In this document: positions 17,527-27,088 of the stretch, one piece after another
Position numbering within the stretch: position 1 is the first letter of the stretch
How the letters are laid out: each line of letters begins with the position of its first letter
Source of the DNA: Arthrobacter sp. cf158
Lineage (GTDB): Bacteria; Actinomycetota; Actinomycetes; Actinomycetales; Micrococcaceae
NCBI RefSeq assembly: GCF_900106835.1
Contig: NZ_FNNR01000004.1
Span: 213,043-277,042 of the forward strand
DNA length: 64,000 nt
Reading direction: 5' to 3'
The notes under the pieces: model-generated
Told to the model about the DNA's origin: nothing
What the model saw: only the letters and a program-made list of their open reading frames with translations
The model's database searches: none
Translations under genes and position numbers: made by a program

Positions 17527-18701
17527 TTGGCGAACTCGGACGGCGTTCGTCCACTGCGCTTCTGATCCACTCGGCACTGATCCAGGCAGTGACCTTCCTG
17601 GTCCGGCCAGCTACAACGTACCGCGCCCTGGAACTTGACGTCCCCGGCTTCGCGCTCGGCCTTCTCGCTGCCAGCTACGCAGTCTTCCCGTTGCTGCTCG
17701 CACTGCCCATCGGCGGACTGGTGGACCGCCTGGGCGAGCGTCGGCTCATGGCGATCGGGGCCGCCGTCGTGCTGGGTTGTTCTGCCTTCCTGCTCTTCTG
17801 GGGGACGTCAGTCCCTGCCCTGGTGGCCGGGACGGCGCTGCTCGGAGCAGGGCAGCTGGCGTGCGTGGTGGGGCAGCAGGCTGTGGTGGCCAACAACGCG
17901 GCGTCGTCGCGGCTGGACTCGGCGTTCGGGTATCTGACGTTTGCTGCGTCGCTGGGACAGGCCCTGGGACCGTTGGCGATTTCCTTGGTGGGTGGTGCAT
18001 CCGTTCGGCCAAATACTGAGGCGATCTTCCTGCTCGCGACGGCGATGAGCCTGGTCCTCTTCCTGACCACCTTTGTGATGTCGGGCCGGGTAAGCAGCCG
18101 CAGGAGCAAAGCCAGCGCGGCCGGCAGACCCAAGGGCGGCGCCGTGTCACTACTGAGAACTCCAGGCGTGGTCCGTGCACTGGCTACGAGTGCCACGGTG
18201 CTGGCGGTGGTTGATCTGACGGTGGTCTACCTGCCGGCCCTCGGCGCCGAACGCGGCCTCACTGCGGCAACAGTTGGCCTCCTGCTGACGGTCCGCGCAG
18301 TGTTCTCCATGGTGTCCAGGCTCGGGCTCGGCAGCGTGTCCCGCAGGCTGGGGCGAATGCGCCTGCTGGTACTGAGCCTCGCCATCTCCACCGTTACCCT
18401 GGCCATCGCCGCCATTCCGATGCCCGTGTGGCTGCTCTTCGTCGTCATGGCGTTCCTCGGCCTGGGGCTGGGAATCGGCCAGCCACTCACCATGTCCTGG
18501 CTCTCAGCCCAGGCGCCGGAAGGGCAACGCGGGCGCGCGCTGGCCTTGCGGCTCGCCGGCAACAGGGTGGGGCAAGTGGTCCTGCCCAGCGCTATCGGCG
18601 TTGTTGCGGTAGGGCTAGGTGCTGCGGGTGTCTTCCTGGCGTCCGCGGTTGCCGTCGGCGGCACGATGCTCCTGCTGCGCGGAGTACGGCTGGACGACTG
18701 A
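17523..18701 (+). CDS. MFS transporter
   Basis: 392 residues with 12 predicted membrane helices and major-facilitator loops (GGLVDRLGERRLMAIGA between helices 2 and 3). Substrate is unknown; the coupled GntR/FCD regulator makes a small organic or sugar acid possible. Its ATG overlaps the regulator stop (ATGA). The 67 bases after it, up to the convergent helicase gene, are a GGGCGACGGCGG-rich stretch without a clear hairpin. Confidence 0.85.
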   Translation: MIGELGRRSSTALLIHSALIQAVTFLVRPATTYRALELDVPGFALGLLAASYAVFPLLLALPIGGLVDRLGERRLMAIGAAVVLGCSAFLLFWGTSVPALVAGTALLGAGQLACVVGQQAVVANNAASSRLDSAFGYLTFAASLGQALGPLAISLVGGASVRPNTEAIFLLATAMSLVLFLTTFVMSGRVSSRRSKASAAGRPKGGAVSLLRTPGVVRALATSATVLAVVDLTVVYLPALGAERGLTAATVGLLLTVRAVFSMVSRLGLGSVSRRLGRMRLLVLSLAISTVTLAIAAIPMPVWLLFVVMAFLGLGLGIGQPLTMSWLSAQAPEGQRGRALALRLAGNRVGQVVLPSAIGVVAVGLGAAGVFLASAVAVGGTMLLLRGVRLDD

Positions 18702-18768
18702 ACGGGCGACGGCGACGGCGGAGCGGGCGACGGCGGCGCGCCAGAGGCCAGACGTTGTGTCGGGCCGC

Positions 18769-21700
18769 CTACTCCGCGAACAGCGCCGCCAGGTCATCCG
18801 CCGTCAACGAACCACCGGCCAACGCGTCGCCTTCCATCACATCTGCGAACAACTGGGACTTCTTGGCCTTCAACGCCATGACCTTCTCTTCGATGGTGTC
18901 CTTGGCCACCAGCCGGTAGACCATCACGTTCCTGGCCTGCCCGATGCGGTGCGTGCGGTCCACGGCTTGGGCTTCGGACGCCGGGTTCCACCAGGGATCC
19001 AGCAGGAACACGTAATCTGCCTCGGTCAGGTTGAGCCCAAACCCACCGGCCTTCAGCGAAATCAGGAACACGGGTGCAGCACCGTTCTTGAATTCGCTGA
19101 CTACATCGCCGCGGTTCCGGGTGCTGCCATCGAGGTAGCAGTACTCCACGCCCTCGGCATCCAGGCGCTCCCGGACCTTGCCCAGGAAGCCGGTGAACTG
19201 GCTGAAGATCAGGGCGCGGTGACCCTCGGAGATCAGGTCTTCCAGTTGTTCGAACAACACGTCCAGCTTGGAGGAACGAACTCCTGACAGCGACGAATCC
19301 ACCAGCGACGCATCCAAACTCAGCTGGCGCAGCAAGGTCAGCGACTGGAAGATCGTGAACCGGTTCTTGTTTGCGTCGTCGATCAGGCCCAGGATTTTCT
19401 GCCGTTCGCGCTGCAGGTGCGTCTGGTAAACCTTCTGGTGCCGCGGGTTCAGCACCACTTCCAGGATCTGCTCCTGCTTGGGCGGCAGGTCCTTGATGAC
19501 CTGCTCTTTGGTGCGGCGCATCATGAGAGGACGCACACGACGCCGGAGCTTGCCCAGCTGCGCCGAGTCACCATTCTTCTCAACAGGCTTTTGGTAGTTC
19601 TCGGCGAACCGTTTGGGGCTCGGGAACAGCCCGGGTGCCACGATCGACGTGAGTGCCCAGAACTCCATGAGGTTGTTCTCCAGCGGCGTGCCCGTAATGG
19701 CGAGCTTGAATCGCGCCGGCAGCTTTCGCGCGCACTGGTACGCCTTGGACTGGTGGTTCTTCACGAACTGCGCCTCGTCCAGCATCAGCCCGGCCCATTG
19801 GAAGGAGGCGTAGGAATCGTAGTCAATGCGGAACAGGGCATAGGAGGTAATAACGACGTCGGCACCCGCCAACGCGTCCACCGGCGACAGGCCGCTCTTG
19901 GCGAAGGTTTCACCGACGGTCCGCACCACCAGGCCCGGAGCGAAGCGCTGAGCTTCCAAAGCCCAGTTGCTCACCACGCTGGTGGGAGCAACCACCAGGA
20001 AAGGAGCCCGGGGCGCCACATCCGCCGAGGCACCCTGTGCGGCAGCGGCAGTCTCCGCTGCCAGGTCCTTGGCCGCACACATCAGCGCAATGGCCTGGAC
20101 GGTCTTACCCAAGCCCATGTCGTCAGCCAGCACGCCTCCAAGGCTGTGCTTGTACAGGAAGCTGAGCCAATTGAAACCCTCCAGCTGGTACGGACGCAGC
20201 TCAGCGTTAAGGCTGGCCGGAAGCGGCAGTCCGGTCACGCCGTCGTCGAGCAGTCCGCCCACGGCCTCGCGCCACGCTGCGGCCTGTTCGTCAACGATCC
20301 CCAGCTGCGCCAGCTCGTCCCAGAGCCCGGCCTGGAAGCGGCTGATCTGCAGGGTGCCGTCCTTGTTGTCCGGGTTGTCCTGCAGGGACCGCGCTTCGTC
20401 GATCAGCGCGCGCAGCTGATGAAGTTCGGGAAGATCCAGCGAGAAGTAGGCGCCGCTGGGTAGCAGCATGCGGCTCATTCCGGCGGCTAGCGCGGAGAAC
20501 ACGGCGGCGAAGGAAACAGGTTCGCCTTCGAGCGTGATGACAATTCCGAGGTCGAACCAGTCGCCGCTGGCCGTTTCCTTCGTGGAGATGGACACTACGG
20601 GAGCTTCGGCGGCCTCGCGGTAATCGGCGATGTCACCGGAGGTTTCCACCACGACGTCGGGCAGTTCCCTGAGTGCCGGAAGCACCTCTTCGGTGAACGC
20701 GAGGGTGTCCAGGCCGCCGAGTTCGGCGGTGGCAGCTATCCGGGGCGCACCCCAGCCGCCGGTGGCCGATTCGGCGAGGGCGGGCACCACGTCCCACGGC
20801 CTCCCCAGCGACTCCAGGATCCGGGCTTCCTCGGCGTCGTCGCGGTAGCCGCGGTCATCGGGGTGCCGCCACAGGGGCTGGGCTGTGACCAGGGTGCCGG
20901 ATTTGTAGTGCCATTCCCAGTGCAGACGGACCTTGTGGTCGTTGCCGTAATTGGCCAACAAGGACAGCGTGGGGACTGCCAACGTGGGCAACTCCACGGA
21001 CTTATCGGCCGCTTGAACGGGCGTGGACTGCCGCAGCTTGGGGTAGAACGACGTCAGGAAGCGGCTCTCGTCCTCCGCGGGAATTTGAAGCGTTTGGCCG
21101 TCCATGACGAACTCCAGGAGCTCATCGCTGACGCCGCCCTCGATCGGCGCAAGAGTGATCAGGTTCTTCTGTTGCGGCACGCCGGGCAGGGTTTCCCCTG
21201 AATGCGTGAAGAAGATTCCGTTGGCGGGTTTGCCCAGGAAGCCCACAGTTCCGGCATCAACCGGCTCCCCGCCCACGGTGACTGACGGCGCAAGCTGCAG
21301 GCCGCCGTCGGGCGTTGTGTCTTCGGTTCCGTTCGCGTCCAGCCGCGCCAAACTCAGTCCGACGACGGCGGGTTGGGTCTCTACGTGGACCGGCTCACTC
21401 CCAGCCGAATGGATGAGCGGAATGCCCGCCTTGGTGGCATCGGAAAGCAGGGTCCAGAGGTTCTTGGCTGCGAAATCGTTCAGGCTCAGCCACATGGCGC
21501 CGGACGGTTGTTGTCGTCCGTTGCTGGAACCGTGCGCGGCCAGGAAAGTCTGAAGCCATTCGACGTGGACCTCGTTGAATTCGCGCCGGAAGCTGACGTA
21601 GCTGAGGTTGTTCCAGGACACATCGCCGCGGATCCATTTGCCCTTGGCGCCCATCATGACCGGGCGCGCTTTGAGCTGGCGGACACTGCGCATGGGATCG

Positions 21701-22218
21701 CGGCGGCCTGTGTAGGAGAAGTGGGCAGCGGGCTCTTCCACCTCAAATTGAAGCGCGAGCGGGATGCCGGCAGTGGTGGGCGCTGTGCCGGGCTTCGCGA
21801 TCAGCCTGTTGAGGGCTTGTTCCCAGGCCGGCCTGGCTGAGCCGCCCTGCTCCATGGAGCCAAGGCGCGAGGTTTGGATTCCCGGAGCCTGCGACAGGAG
21901 CTGTGCCCGGATAGTGGGGTGGTCTTCGGCGGTGAAGAGCAGAGCGGCCACGTGCTTGCAGTCTTTCCGGACCGGGCAGCTGCAAATGCCCACCGTGCAG
22001 CTCCACCCGCTGGACTTGCGGACAAGTTTTGCCGACGTCGAATACGGCTGCGGACCTGTTCCGCGGACCTTGCCCATCAGGAGGCCGGTAGCCGAATCGA
22101 AGGAAATCCCGCTCACGCGGCTGCCCATGGCATAGGCCAATCCGGCCGCCAAGGAGCGGTCGTTAATGGCTGGAGTCTGAATGGCCAGTTCCCAGGTTTC
22201 GTCTGTGTGGGACGGCAT
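18769..22218 (-). CDS. SNF2-family DEAD/DEAH-type helicase with SWIM zinc finger
   Basis: 1149 residues. An N-terminal SWIM finger lies near residues 74-95 (CTVGICSCPVRKDCKH, CxCx6CxH). A bacterial SNF2-associated middle region follows, then the SNF2 ATPase (DDMGLGKTVQAI near 697-708, DEAQ near 809) and the C-terminal helicase lobe (IFSQFTGFLGKVRERL, DRTHRIGQARNVMVYRLV). It is a DNA-dependent ATPase that probably remodels protein-DNA complexes or serves transcription or repair; bacterial members of this type (RapA-like/HepA-like) are poorly understood. It stands alone. Confidence 0.9.
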   Translation of the reverse strand: MPSHTDETWELAIQTPAINDRSLAAGLAYAMGSRVSGISFDSATGLLMGKVRGTGPQPYSTSAKLVRKSSGWSCTVGICSCPVRKDCKHVAALLFTAEDHPTIRAQLLSQAPGIQTSRLGSMEQGGSARPAWEQALNRLIAKPGTAPTTAGIPLALQFEVEEPAAHFSYTGRRDPMRSVRQLKARPVMMGAKGKWIRGDVSWNNLSYVSFRREFNEVHVEWLQTFLAAHGSSNGRQQPSGAMWLSLNDFAAKNLWTLLSDATKAGIPLIHSAGSEPVHVETQPAVVGLSLARLDANGTEDTTPDGGLQLAPSVTVGGEPVDAGTVGFLGKPANGIFFTHSGETLPGVPQQKNLITLAPIEGGVSDELLEFVMDGQTLQIPAEDESRFLTSFYPKLRQSTPVQAADKSVELPTLAVPTLSLLANYGNDHKVRLHWEWHYKSGTLVTAQPLWRHPDDRGYRDDAEEARILESLGRPWDVVPALAESATGGWGAPRIAATAELGGLDTLAFTEEVLPALRELPDVVVETSGDIADYREAAEAPVVSISTKETASGDWFDLGIVITLEGEPVSFAAVFSALAAGMSRMLLPSGAYFSLDLPELHQLRALIDEARSLQDNPDNKDGTLQISRFQAGLWDELAQLGIVDEQAAAWREAVGGLLDDGVTGLPLPASLNAELRPYQLEGFNWLSFLYKHSLGGVLADDMGLGKTVQAIALMCAAKDLAAETAAAAQGASADVAPRAPFLVVAPTSVVSNWALEAQRFAPGLVVRTVGETFAKSGLSPVDALAGADVVITSYALFRIDYDSYASFQWAGLMLDEAQFVKNHQSKAYQCARKLPARFKLAITGTPLENNLMEFWALTSIVAPGLFPSPKRFAENYQKPVEKNGDSAQLGKLRRRVRPLMMRRTKEQVIKDLPPKQEQILEVVLNPRHQKVYQTHLQRERQKILGLIDDANKNRFTIFQSLTLLRQLSLDASLVDSSLSGVRSSKLDVLFEQLEDLISEGHRALIFSQFTGFLGKVRERLDAEGVEYCYLDGSTRNRGDVVSEFKNGAAPVFLISLKAGGFGLNLTEADYVFLLDPWWNPASEAQAVDRTHRIGQARNVMVYRLVAKDTIEEKVMALKAKKSQLFADVMEGDALAGGSLTADDLAALFAE

Positions 22219-22383
22219 GCGTCGGGCTACTTTCGGCAGGAGGTTATCTGCTCAATCTTAGTCAGCAGAAAACGGCTCCCAAACTTCGCCCTCCGTTAAC
22301 CTCTACCTCGATTGCTGCGCCGCTCCCACGCGTACGTTGAAAGTGTCCGGAGCACCATCAGCTTTCAGCAGTGAGGATTTCCC

Positions 22384-23232
22384 ATGACTACCAACCAGTA
22401 CCCCGTCGTCCTGAACAAGAGCAGCTTCGAAGCAGGCAATGCGGATGTTGTGGATTCCAACGTCAACGTGGTGAACCAGATGTACCAGGAGCTCCTCAAC
22501 AGCGACGAAATCGCACCCGCTGCCCTCAGCAGTTACTTTGTGGATTTCTACCTGACTCAGGCGTTGGCTGGCGGCTTTGCCCAGTACGTTTTCACCGCAC
22601 CGGAGCGTGAAGAAGTGGACGCTTTTGTGCGGGCAGGGCTTCAGGGAATGGGCGCCGTCCGCCACTTTGATCTGTTCAACCGCACCGCAGCTGCCTTTGA
22701 CGCGTTGAGCGACGACGAAGCCGAGGCCTACCTCGACGGCGAGTTGGACGAGTCCGAGGCGCCCCTTGCTGCCGTTGTTGTCCTGGACGAGTTGGACGGC
22801 GGGTTCGAGGCCCTCCTGGAAGAGGAGGACATCATTGACCTCAACGCCGCTTACCTTCGCGATCAGGCAGGGCTGCTTGTTCTCTCCGATGAGGACATCG
22901 AAGCGCACATCGCTGAGCGCGTCGCGCAGATTCCGGACCTCTCCGAGCGCCAAGCCGAAGCCGAAGAAGAAGCCCTCGCCAACGCACCCGAGTTCGAGGT
23001 CATCATCCGCGAACTCTGCGATGTGGCCGGCTACACCCTGCAGAAGATCACCATGGGCGATCCCAACTACGAGCACGACGGCGTGAAGACCCTCGCCTGG
23101 CACTTCTCCACCGACCACGGCGACTACCTCATGATCGAAGACGACGAGGAAGCCTTCATGATCCACCCGGAGACCAAGGAAATCATCGCGGCGGTTGAGT
23201 TCGAAGAATCCGAGGAATTCGCCGACGCCTAA
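22384..23232 (+). CDS. DUF4375 (DMP19-like) domain protein
   Basis: 282 acidic residues. The segment SSYFVDFYLTQALAGGFAQYVF near residues 45-66 resembles the DUF4375/DMP19 pattern of a surface domain with a GGFxQYxFN-like motif. Function is unknown. It is divergent from the SNF2 helicase across a 165-base gap; the region upstream contains TTGAAA near 22339 as a possible -35 element. Confidence 0.65.
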   Translation: MTTNQYPVVLNKSSFEAGNADVVDSNVNVVNQMYQELLNSDEIAPAALSSYFVDFYLTQALAGGFAQYVFTAPEREEVDAFVRAGLQGMGAVRHFDLFNRTAAAFDALSDDEAEAYLDGELDESEAPLAAVVVLDELDGGFEALLEEEDIIDLNAAYLRDQAGLLVLSDEDIEAHIAERVAQIPDLSERQAEAEEEALANAPEFEVIIRELCDVAGYTLQKITMGDPNYEHDGVKTLAWHFSTDHGDYLMIEDDEEAFMIHPETKEIIAAVEFEESEEFADA

Positions 23233-23247
23233 GCCTTGTGCCGCACG

Positions 23248-23312
23248 CCGAGACCGCGGGAACGCTGCGAATTCGCCGTTGTGTTCCCGCGACCTCGGCA
23301 CGTTTCCGGCGA
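23248..23312. repeat. R2 palindromic repeat, copy 1 (65 bases identical to 26011-26075)
   Basis: The arms CCGAGACCGCGGGAAC and GTTCCCGCGACCTCGG can pair with two mismatches. The same 65 bases occur in the same orientation at 26011-26075, so the pair brackets the ABC-2 exporter operon. Related hairpins lie at 26950-27025 and 28049-28117. Confidence 0.85.
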
Positions 23313-23343
23313 ATTGGTCGAAGCCCGTGAGTAGACTCGACCG

Positions 23344-24138
23344 GTGCGTGCGTATTGGGAACTGGCCAAGTCATCATTCCGCCGCCATTCCACGTACCGC
23401 ACTGCCGCCGTCGCCGGTGCCTTCACCAACTCCGTCTTCGGACTCATCCGGGCGTCGCTGCTGCTAAGCGCTATTACGACGGCGGGTGGCGCCATCGGGG
23501 GATACTCGGCCATGGAGGCGGCCACTTATGTGTGGCTGGGACAGGCACTGCTGGCACCTTTGGGGCTCTTCGGGACCGCTGAGTTGGCCAATCGGGTGAA
23601 GTCGGGGGACATCGCCGTCGATCTTTCCCGGTCCGTGAACCTGACGGCGTCCTATTGGGCGCAGGACCTGGGCCGTGCCGCTTTCGACGTCCTTCCGCGA
23701 GGCCTGCCGCCACTCATTGTCGGTGCCTTGGTGACGGGCCTGTCGATGCCGGGTAGTCCTGAACCGTACTTGCTGGGATTCGTGTCGATCCTGGCTGCTG
23801 TTTCCTTGAACTTTTTGGGCTTCTTCGCCATCAACCTTTTGTCTTTCTGGGTGCTCGAAATCCGGGGCTTCTGGATGCTGTACATGGTGGTGATGAACCT
23901 ATTGTCCGGGTTCCTGGTCCCCGTGACGTGGTTCCCGGGGTGGCTGCTCGAATTCGCACGGGCCACCCCGTTTCCTTCGATGCTTCAGACCCCCGTGGAC
24001 ATTCTTGCGGGAAGGACCGTCGGCGGCGAGAGCCTGGCGATGGTTGGCATTCAACTTCTGTGGCTGGCCGTGCTGCTGATCGTTGTGCAGATGATGGTCC
24101 GGTTCGGTTCGCGGCGGTTGGTGGTGCAAGGTGGCTAA
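23344..24138 (+). CDS. ABC-2 type exporter permease (DUF990 family)
   Basis: 264 residues with about six membrane helices, in the DUF990/ABC2_membrane_6 style (YWELAKSSFRRHSTYRTAAVAGAFTN). It is the first subunit of a two-permease exporter. GTG at 23344 is the start. There is no clear ribosome site, so translation may be leaderless. The stop overlaps the next gene by eight bases. Substrate is unknown. Confidence 0.85.
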   Translation: MRAYWELAKSSFRRHSTYRTAAVAGAFTNSVFGLIRASLLLSAITTAGGAIGGYSAMEAATYVWLGQALLAPLGLFGTAELANRVKSGDIAVDLSRSVNLTASYWAQDLGRAAFDVLPRGLPPLIVGALVTGLSMPGSPEPYLLGFVSILAAVSLNFLGFFAINLLSFWVLEIRGFWMLYMVVMNLLSGFLVPVTWFPGWLLEFARATPFPSMLQTPVDILAGRTVGGESLAMVGIQLLWLAVLLIVVQMMVRFGSRRLVVQGG

Positions 24139-24985
24139 CTCCCGTGCAATCCGTTCTGGTGCAGGCCGCGATCCTCACGCCCCGGTCACCAACCTGGTGC
24201 TCCTCAAGTTGTTGATCTCGGCAAGATTGCGCTCGCAGCTCGCCTACCGGGGCAGCTTCCTTTCCGACGTCGCGGGCCAGATCCTCCTGGGACTCACGGA
24301 GTTTGTTGAGCTCTACGCGATCGTCCATAACGTCTCCTCGTTCGGCGGCATGACCTTTGCTCAGACCCTTCTGGTGTTCGGGCTCGCGTCCGTTGCCTTC
24401 GCCCTGGGTGACCTGCTCCTGGGGGAGACCGACTCCATGTCCGAGACCATCAGGTCCGGGAAGCTGGAGGTGCTCCTGGTGAGGCCCCTTCCCGTGCTGC
24501 TCCAACTAGCTACCTCCGACTTTCAACTGAGACGCGTGGGCCGTTTGATCTTCGCGCTGGCAGCCTTGGCCGCGGCCTTACTCTTCGCCGACATCACGTG
24601 GGATCCAGCCAAACTACTGCTCGCCCTGATCACCCCGCTGGCTGGCGCGGCCATCTTCTGTGCTCTCTTCCTCGGAGCCGGAGCAATGCAATTCTGGATC
24701 CTCGACGGAAGGCAGTTCGCCAATGCGTTCACCTACGGGGGACGGTATGTTGCCTCCATGCCCGGAGCGGCGCTGTTCTTCCCCATCCAAGTTTTTTTCA
24801 CGTTCGTCATCCCCGCAACGCTCGTGGCCTACGCACCCAGCCTTGTCATTCTCGGCCTCGACGGACCGGCCGGAATCCCTGCTTGGACAGGATGGTTGGG
24901 GCTGCCGGCCGCCGTCGTCCTCAGCGGACTCATGCTGCTCCTCTGGCGGGCAGCCATCAAAAAGTACACCGGCGCAGGAGGCTGA
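24131..24985 (+). CDS. ABC-2 type exporter permease (DUF990 family), second subunit
   Basis: 284 residues, six predicted helices. After a short polar N-terminus the protein runs LLKLLISARLRSQLAYRGSF, typical of the partner subunit in these three-gene exporters. The GTG at 24131 overlaps the first permease gene by eight bases, and the ATPase gene starts one base after its stop, so all three are translated together. Confidence 0.85.
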   Translation: MANSRAIRSGAGRDPHAPVTNLVLLKLLISARLRSQLAYRGSFLSDVAGQILLGLTEFVELYAIVHNVSSFGGMTFAQTLLVFGLASVAFALGDLLLGETDSMSETIRSGKLEVLLVRPLPVLLQLATSDFQLRRVGRLIFALAALAAALLFADITWDPAKLLLALITPLAGAAIFCALFLGAGAMQFWILDGRQFANAFTYGGRYVASMPGAALFFPIQVFFTFVIPATLVAYAPSLVILGLDGPAGIPAWTGWLGLPAAVVLSGLMLLLWRAAIKKYTGAGG

Positions 24986-24986
24986 T

Positions 24987-25964
24987 ATGCCCATCATTGA
25001 AGTGGAAGAACTGAGCCGGGAGTTCCAGGTCATGGAGCCCGCGGGAAGGTTCCGCCGACGCAAAAAGACCGTTCATGCAGTCCGGGGGATTGACTTCAGC
25101 GTGGAACCGGGGGAGGCCGTGGGCTACATCGGAGCCAACGGTGCCGGCAAATCCACCACCATCAAGATGCTGACCGGTGTCCTGGTGCCAAGCTCGGGAC
25201 GGGTGAGCGTTTGCGGTTTCAACCCTGTGCCGCAGCGTAAAGCGCTGGCCCGGAAGATCGGCGTCGTGTTCGGGCAGCGCTCCCAGCTGTGGTGGGACCT
25301 GCCCCTGCAGGACTCCTACCCAATCCTGGGTGCCATGCACCGCATGCCTGAAGCCGATTGGAAGCCACGGTTCCAGGAACTCGCCGAGCAGATGGATTTG
25401 GGGGAGTTCCTCACCACGCCCGTCCGGCAGCTCTCGCTGGGGCAGCGTATGCGCGGCGAGGTGGCCGCTGCCCTGTTGCACCGGCCGGACCTTATCATTC
25501 TGGACGAACCGACCATCGGCCTGGACATGATCAGCAAGGAGAAACTGCGGCAGTTCCTGGATGCGGAGCGCCGGGAGAACGGCACCACGCTGCTGCTCAC
25601 CACCCACGACATGAGCGACATCCAGCGTTTGTGCCAACGCGTCCTGGTAGTCGACGACGGCGCCATCGCCTACGACGGCCCGCTCACCGGATTGGCTGAC
25701 GTCGCCGGAGCCGTGCGCACCATGGTGGTTGACCTCACCGCCCCCGTGCATTCGGCTGATCTGTTGTCACTGCCTGACGGCGCGGTGCATCAGGGCATCG
25801 AGGCGGAGGGAATCCGGCACAGCGTTTCCTTCGATCCCAGCAAACTCTCGGCAGCCACTGTTCTTGCTGCCATCTCCAGCACCGCCGAGGTAGCCGATCT
25901 GTCTCTGCACGAGCCGGACATCGAGCATCTGGTGCGGGAGTTGTATGGGAGTGCGCGGCGATAA
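24987..25964 (+). CDS. ABC exporter ATP-binding protein
   Basis: 325 residues. Walker A GANGAGKST is at 49-57, the signature LSLGQRMR near 150 and Walker B LIILDEPT near 170; a C-terminal regulatory extension of ~80 residues follows. It belongs to the group that pairs with DUF990 permeases. GGAGG lies six bases before the ATG. A role in export of a metabolite or antibiotic is possible but not shown. Confidence 0.9.
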   Translation: MPIIEVEELSREFQVMEPAGRFRRRKKTVHAVRGIDFSVEPGEAVGYIGANGAGKSTTIKMLTGVLVPSSGRVSVCGFNPVPQRKALARKIGVVFGQRSQLWWDLPLQDSYPILGAMHRMPEADWKPRFQELAEQMDLGEFLTTPVRQLSLGQRMRGEVAAALLHRPDLIILDEPTIGLDMISKEKLRQFLDAERRENGTTLLLTTHDMSDIQRLCQRVLVVDDGAIAYDGPLTGLADVAGAVRTMVVDLTAPVHSADLLSLPDGAVHQGIEAEGIRHSVSFDPSKLSAATVLAAISSTAEVADLSLHEPDIEHLVRELYGSARR

Positions 25965-26010
25965 GGCCGGTTTCTTCGTCGCCGGGGTCGCCGGTGCGAG
26001 TGTGCCGCCT

Positions 26011-26075
26011 CCGAGACCGCGGGAACGCTGCGAATTCGCCGTTGTGTTCCCGCGACCTCGGCACGTTTCCGGCGA
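26011..26075. repeat. R2 palindromic repeat, copy 2
   Basis: Identical over 65 bases to 23248-23312 and in the same orientation. It lies between the exporter ATPase stop and the convergent small membrane gene, where it can also fold as a terminator-like hairpin. Confidence 0.85.
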
Positions 26076-26085
26076 TTTCGACGCG

Positions 26086-26295
26086 CTAGCTTGCTCTGGC
26101 CTGCCGGAACTTGATGAAGCCCCAAATGATTGATGCTTGCCACAATGCCAGCAGGCCAATCCACACCCAATCAGTACCGTGGCCGAACGCGTAAAGAATC
26201 ATGGCCACTACTCCCAAAGCCCATGCCACTTCTTGGATGGCAAGGAACCGCAGGCTTGGCGGATTCTTCGTAGTGCTCTTTTGCTGTTCCGGCAT
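26086..26295 (-). CDS. small membrane protein, unknown function
   Basis: 69 residues with two hydrophobic helices (VAWALGVVAMILYAFG and WIGLLALWQASIIWGFI) after a polar N-terminus. GGGGAGAG precedes the ATG at 26295. I do not recognise a family. Codon use looks genuine and no gene overlaps it. Confidence 0.65.
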   Translation of the reverse strand: MPEQQKSTTKNPPSLRFLAIQEVAWALGVVAMILYAFGHGTDWVWIGLLALWQASIIWGFIKFRQARAS

Positions 26296-26325
26296 TTTTC
26301 TCTCCCCACTGAGTAGCCTGCAAGT

Positions 26326-26916
26326 CTAGCGGTTCTGGTCCAGCGCCTCGGCGAGGTACCCGAGTAACTGGTCGTCGACGTCGTCGATTGATTTCAGCCG
26401 CACCCGGCGGTCGAAGAAGTCTCCCTCGCGTACCTTCACGGCTTCCAGTCTTCCTCCGGCCGGAGCGTCCAAACGCAGGGCGACATCAACGGTGGTGTTG
26501 TTCGTCCGGGTGACTTGGGCGAACTTCCTCCGAGGGCTGTGAAGCGACACATACCCCTTGCGCATCTGGATCTCGACGCCGTCGGTCTCCGCGGACCAAG
26601 CCAGCAGAGCGTCAGCGACAGGGCGGAGCGCGGGGTGCTTGGCGTACTGGCCATCGATGAGTTCATCGGCGTCACGGAGCATGAAATCGGGGTAACCGAA
26701 CATCTCCCACGAGACCGCGTATTGCGCGTAGCCCGTGATGCCGTGCTGGTCGCGCATCCAGTCCCGGAGCTCGGCGTCGTTCTTCAGGCCCTGGGCGCGG
26801 CCCGCTTCAGCCCACCAGTGGACGTCGTGGCCGGACTTACGCAGAAGCAACGCCTGGTTGCTGTCCACCATGGTTTGCCACGTCTTGGCGGCCTTGGAGT
26901 CAGAAGTCTCGCCCAT
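26326..26916 (-). CDS. DUF4287/DUF5655 domain protein
   Basis: 196 residues. The N-terminal ~70 residues resemble DUF4287 (LLLRKSGHDVHWWAEAGRAQG) and the C-terminal half resembles DUF5655 (YVSLHSPRRKFAQV). Function is unknown. The ATG at 26916 is chosen because GAGG precedes it; the frame is open to 27204 but that part crosses the R2-like repeat and is not conserved in style. Confidence 0.72.
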   Translation of the reverse strand: MGETSDSKAAKTWQTMVDSNQALLLRKSGHDVHWWAEAGRAQGLKNDAELRDWMRDQHGITGYAQYAVSWEMFGYPDFMLRDADELIDGQYAKHPALRPVADALLAWSAETDGVEIQMRKGYVSLHSPRRKFAQVTRTNNTTVDVALRLDAPAGGRLEAVKVREGDFFDRRVRLKSIDDVDDQLLGYLAEALDQNR

Positions 26917-26949
26917 ACCTCGATCGTAGCCGGGCCGCTCCGGTTGTCC

Positions 26950-27025
26950 CCGACTTCGTGGGAAGCCTGCCAAGGCGTGCGCAAAACTTCGGCGTACTCG
27001 CAGCGTTCCCGCGGCATGGGCGCGG
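26950..27025. repeat. R2-related degenerate palindrome
   Basis: TTCGTGGGAAGCCTGC on the left and GCAGCGTTCCCGCGG on the right share half-sites with the R2 copies at 23248, 26011 and 28049. It lies in the divergent gap between the DUF5655 and AbiEi-like genes. Confidence 0.55.
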
Positions 27026-27088
27026 TGCTTCTCCACATAGGCCGATTCGGCCCTCCTGCACCTCTCCGGCCGTTGCCATGCTGAACGG

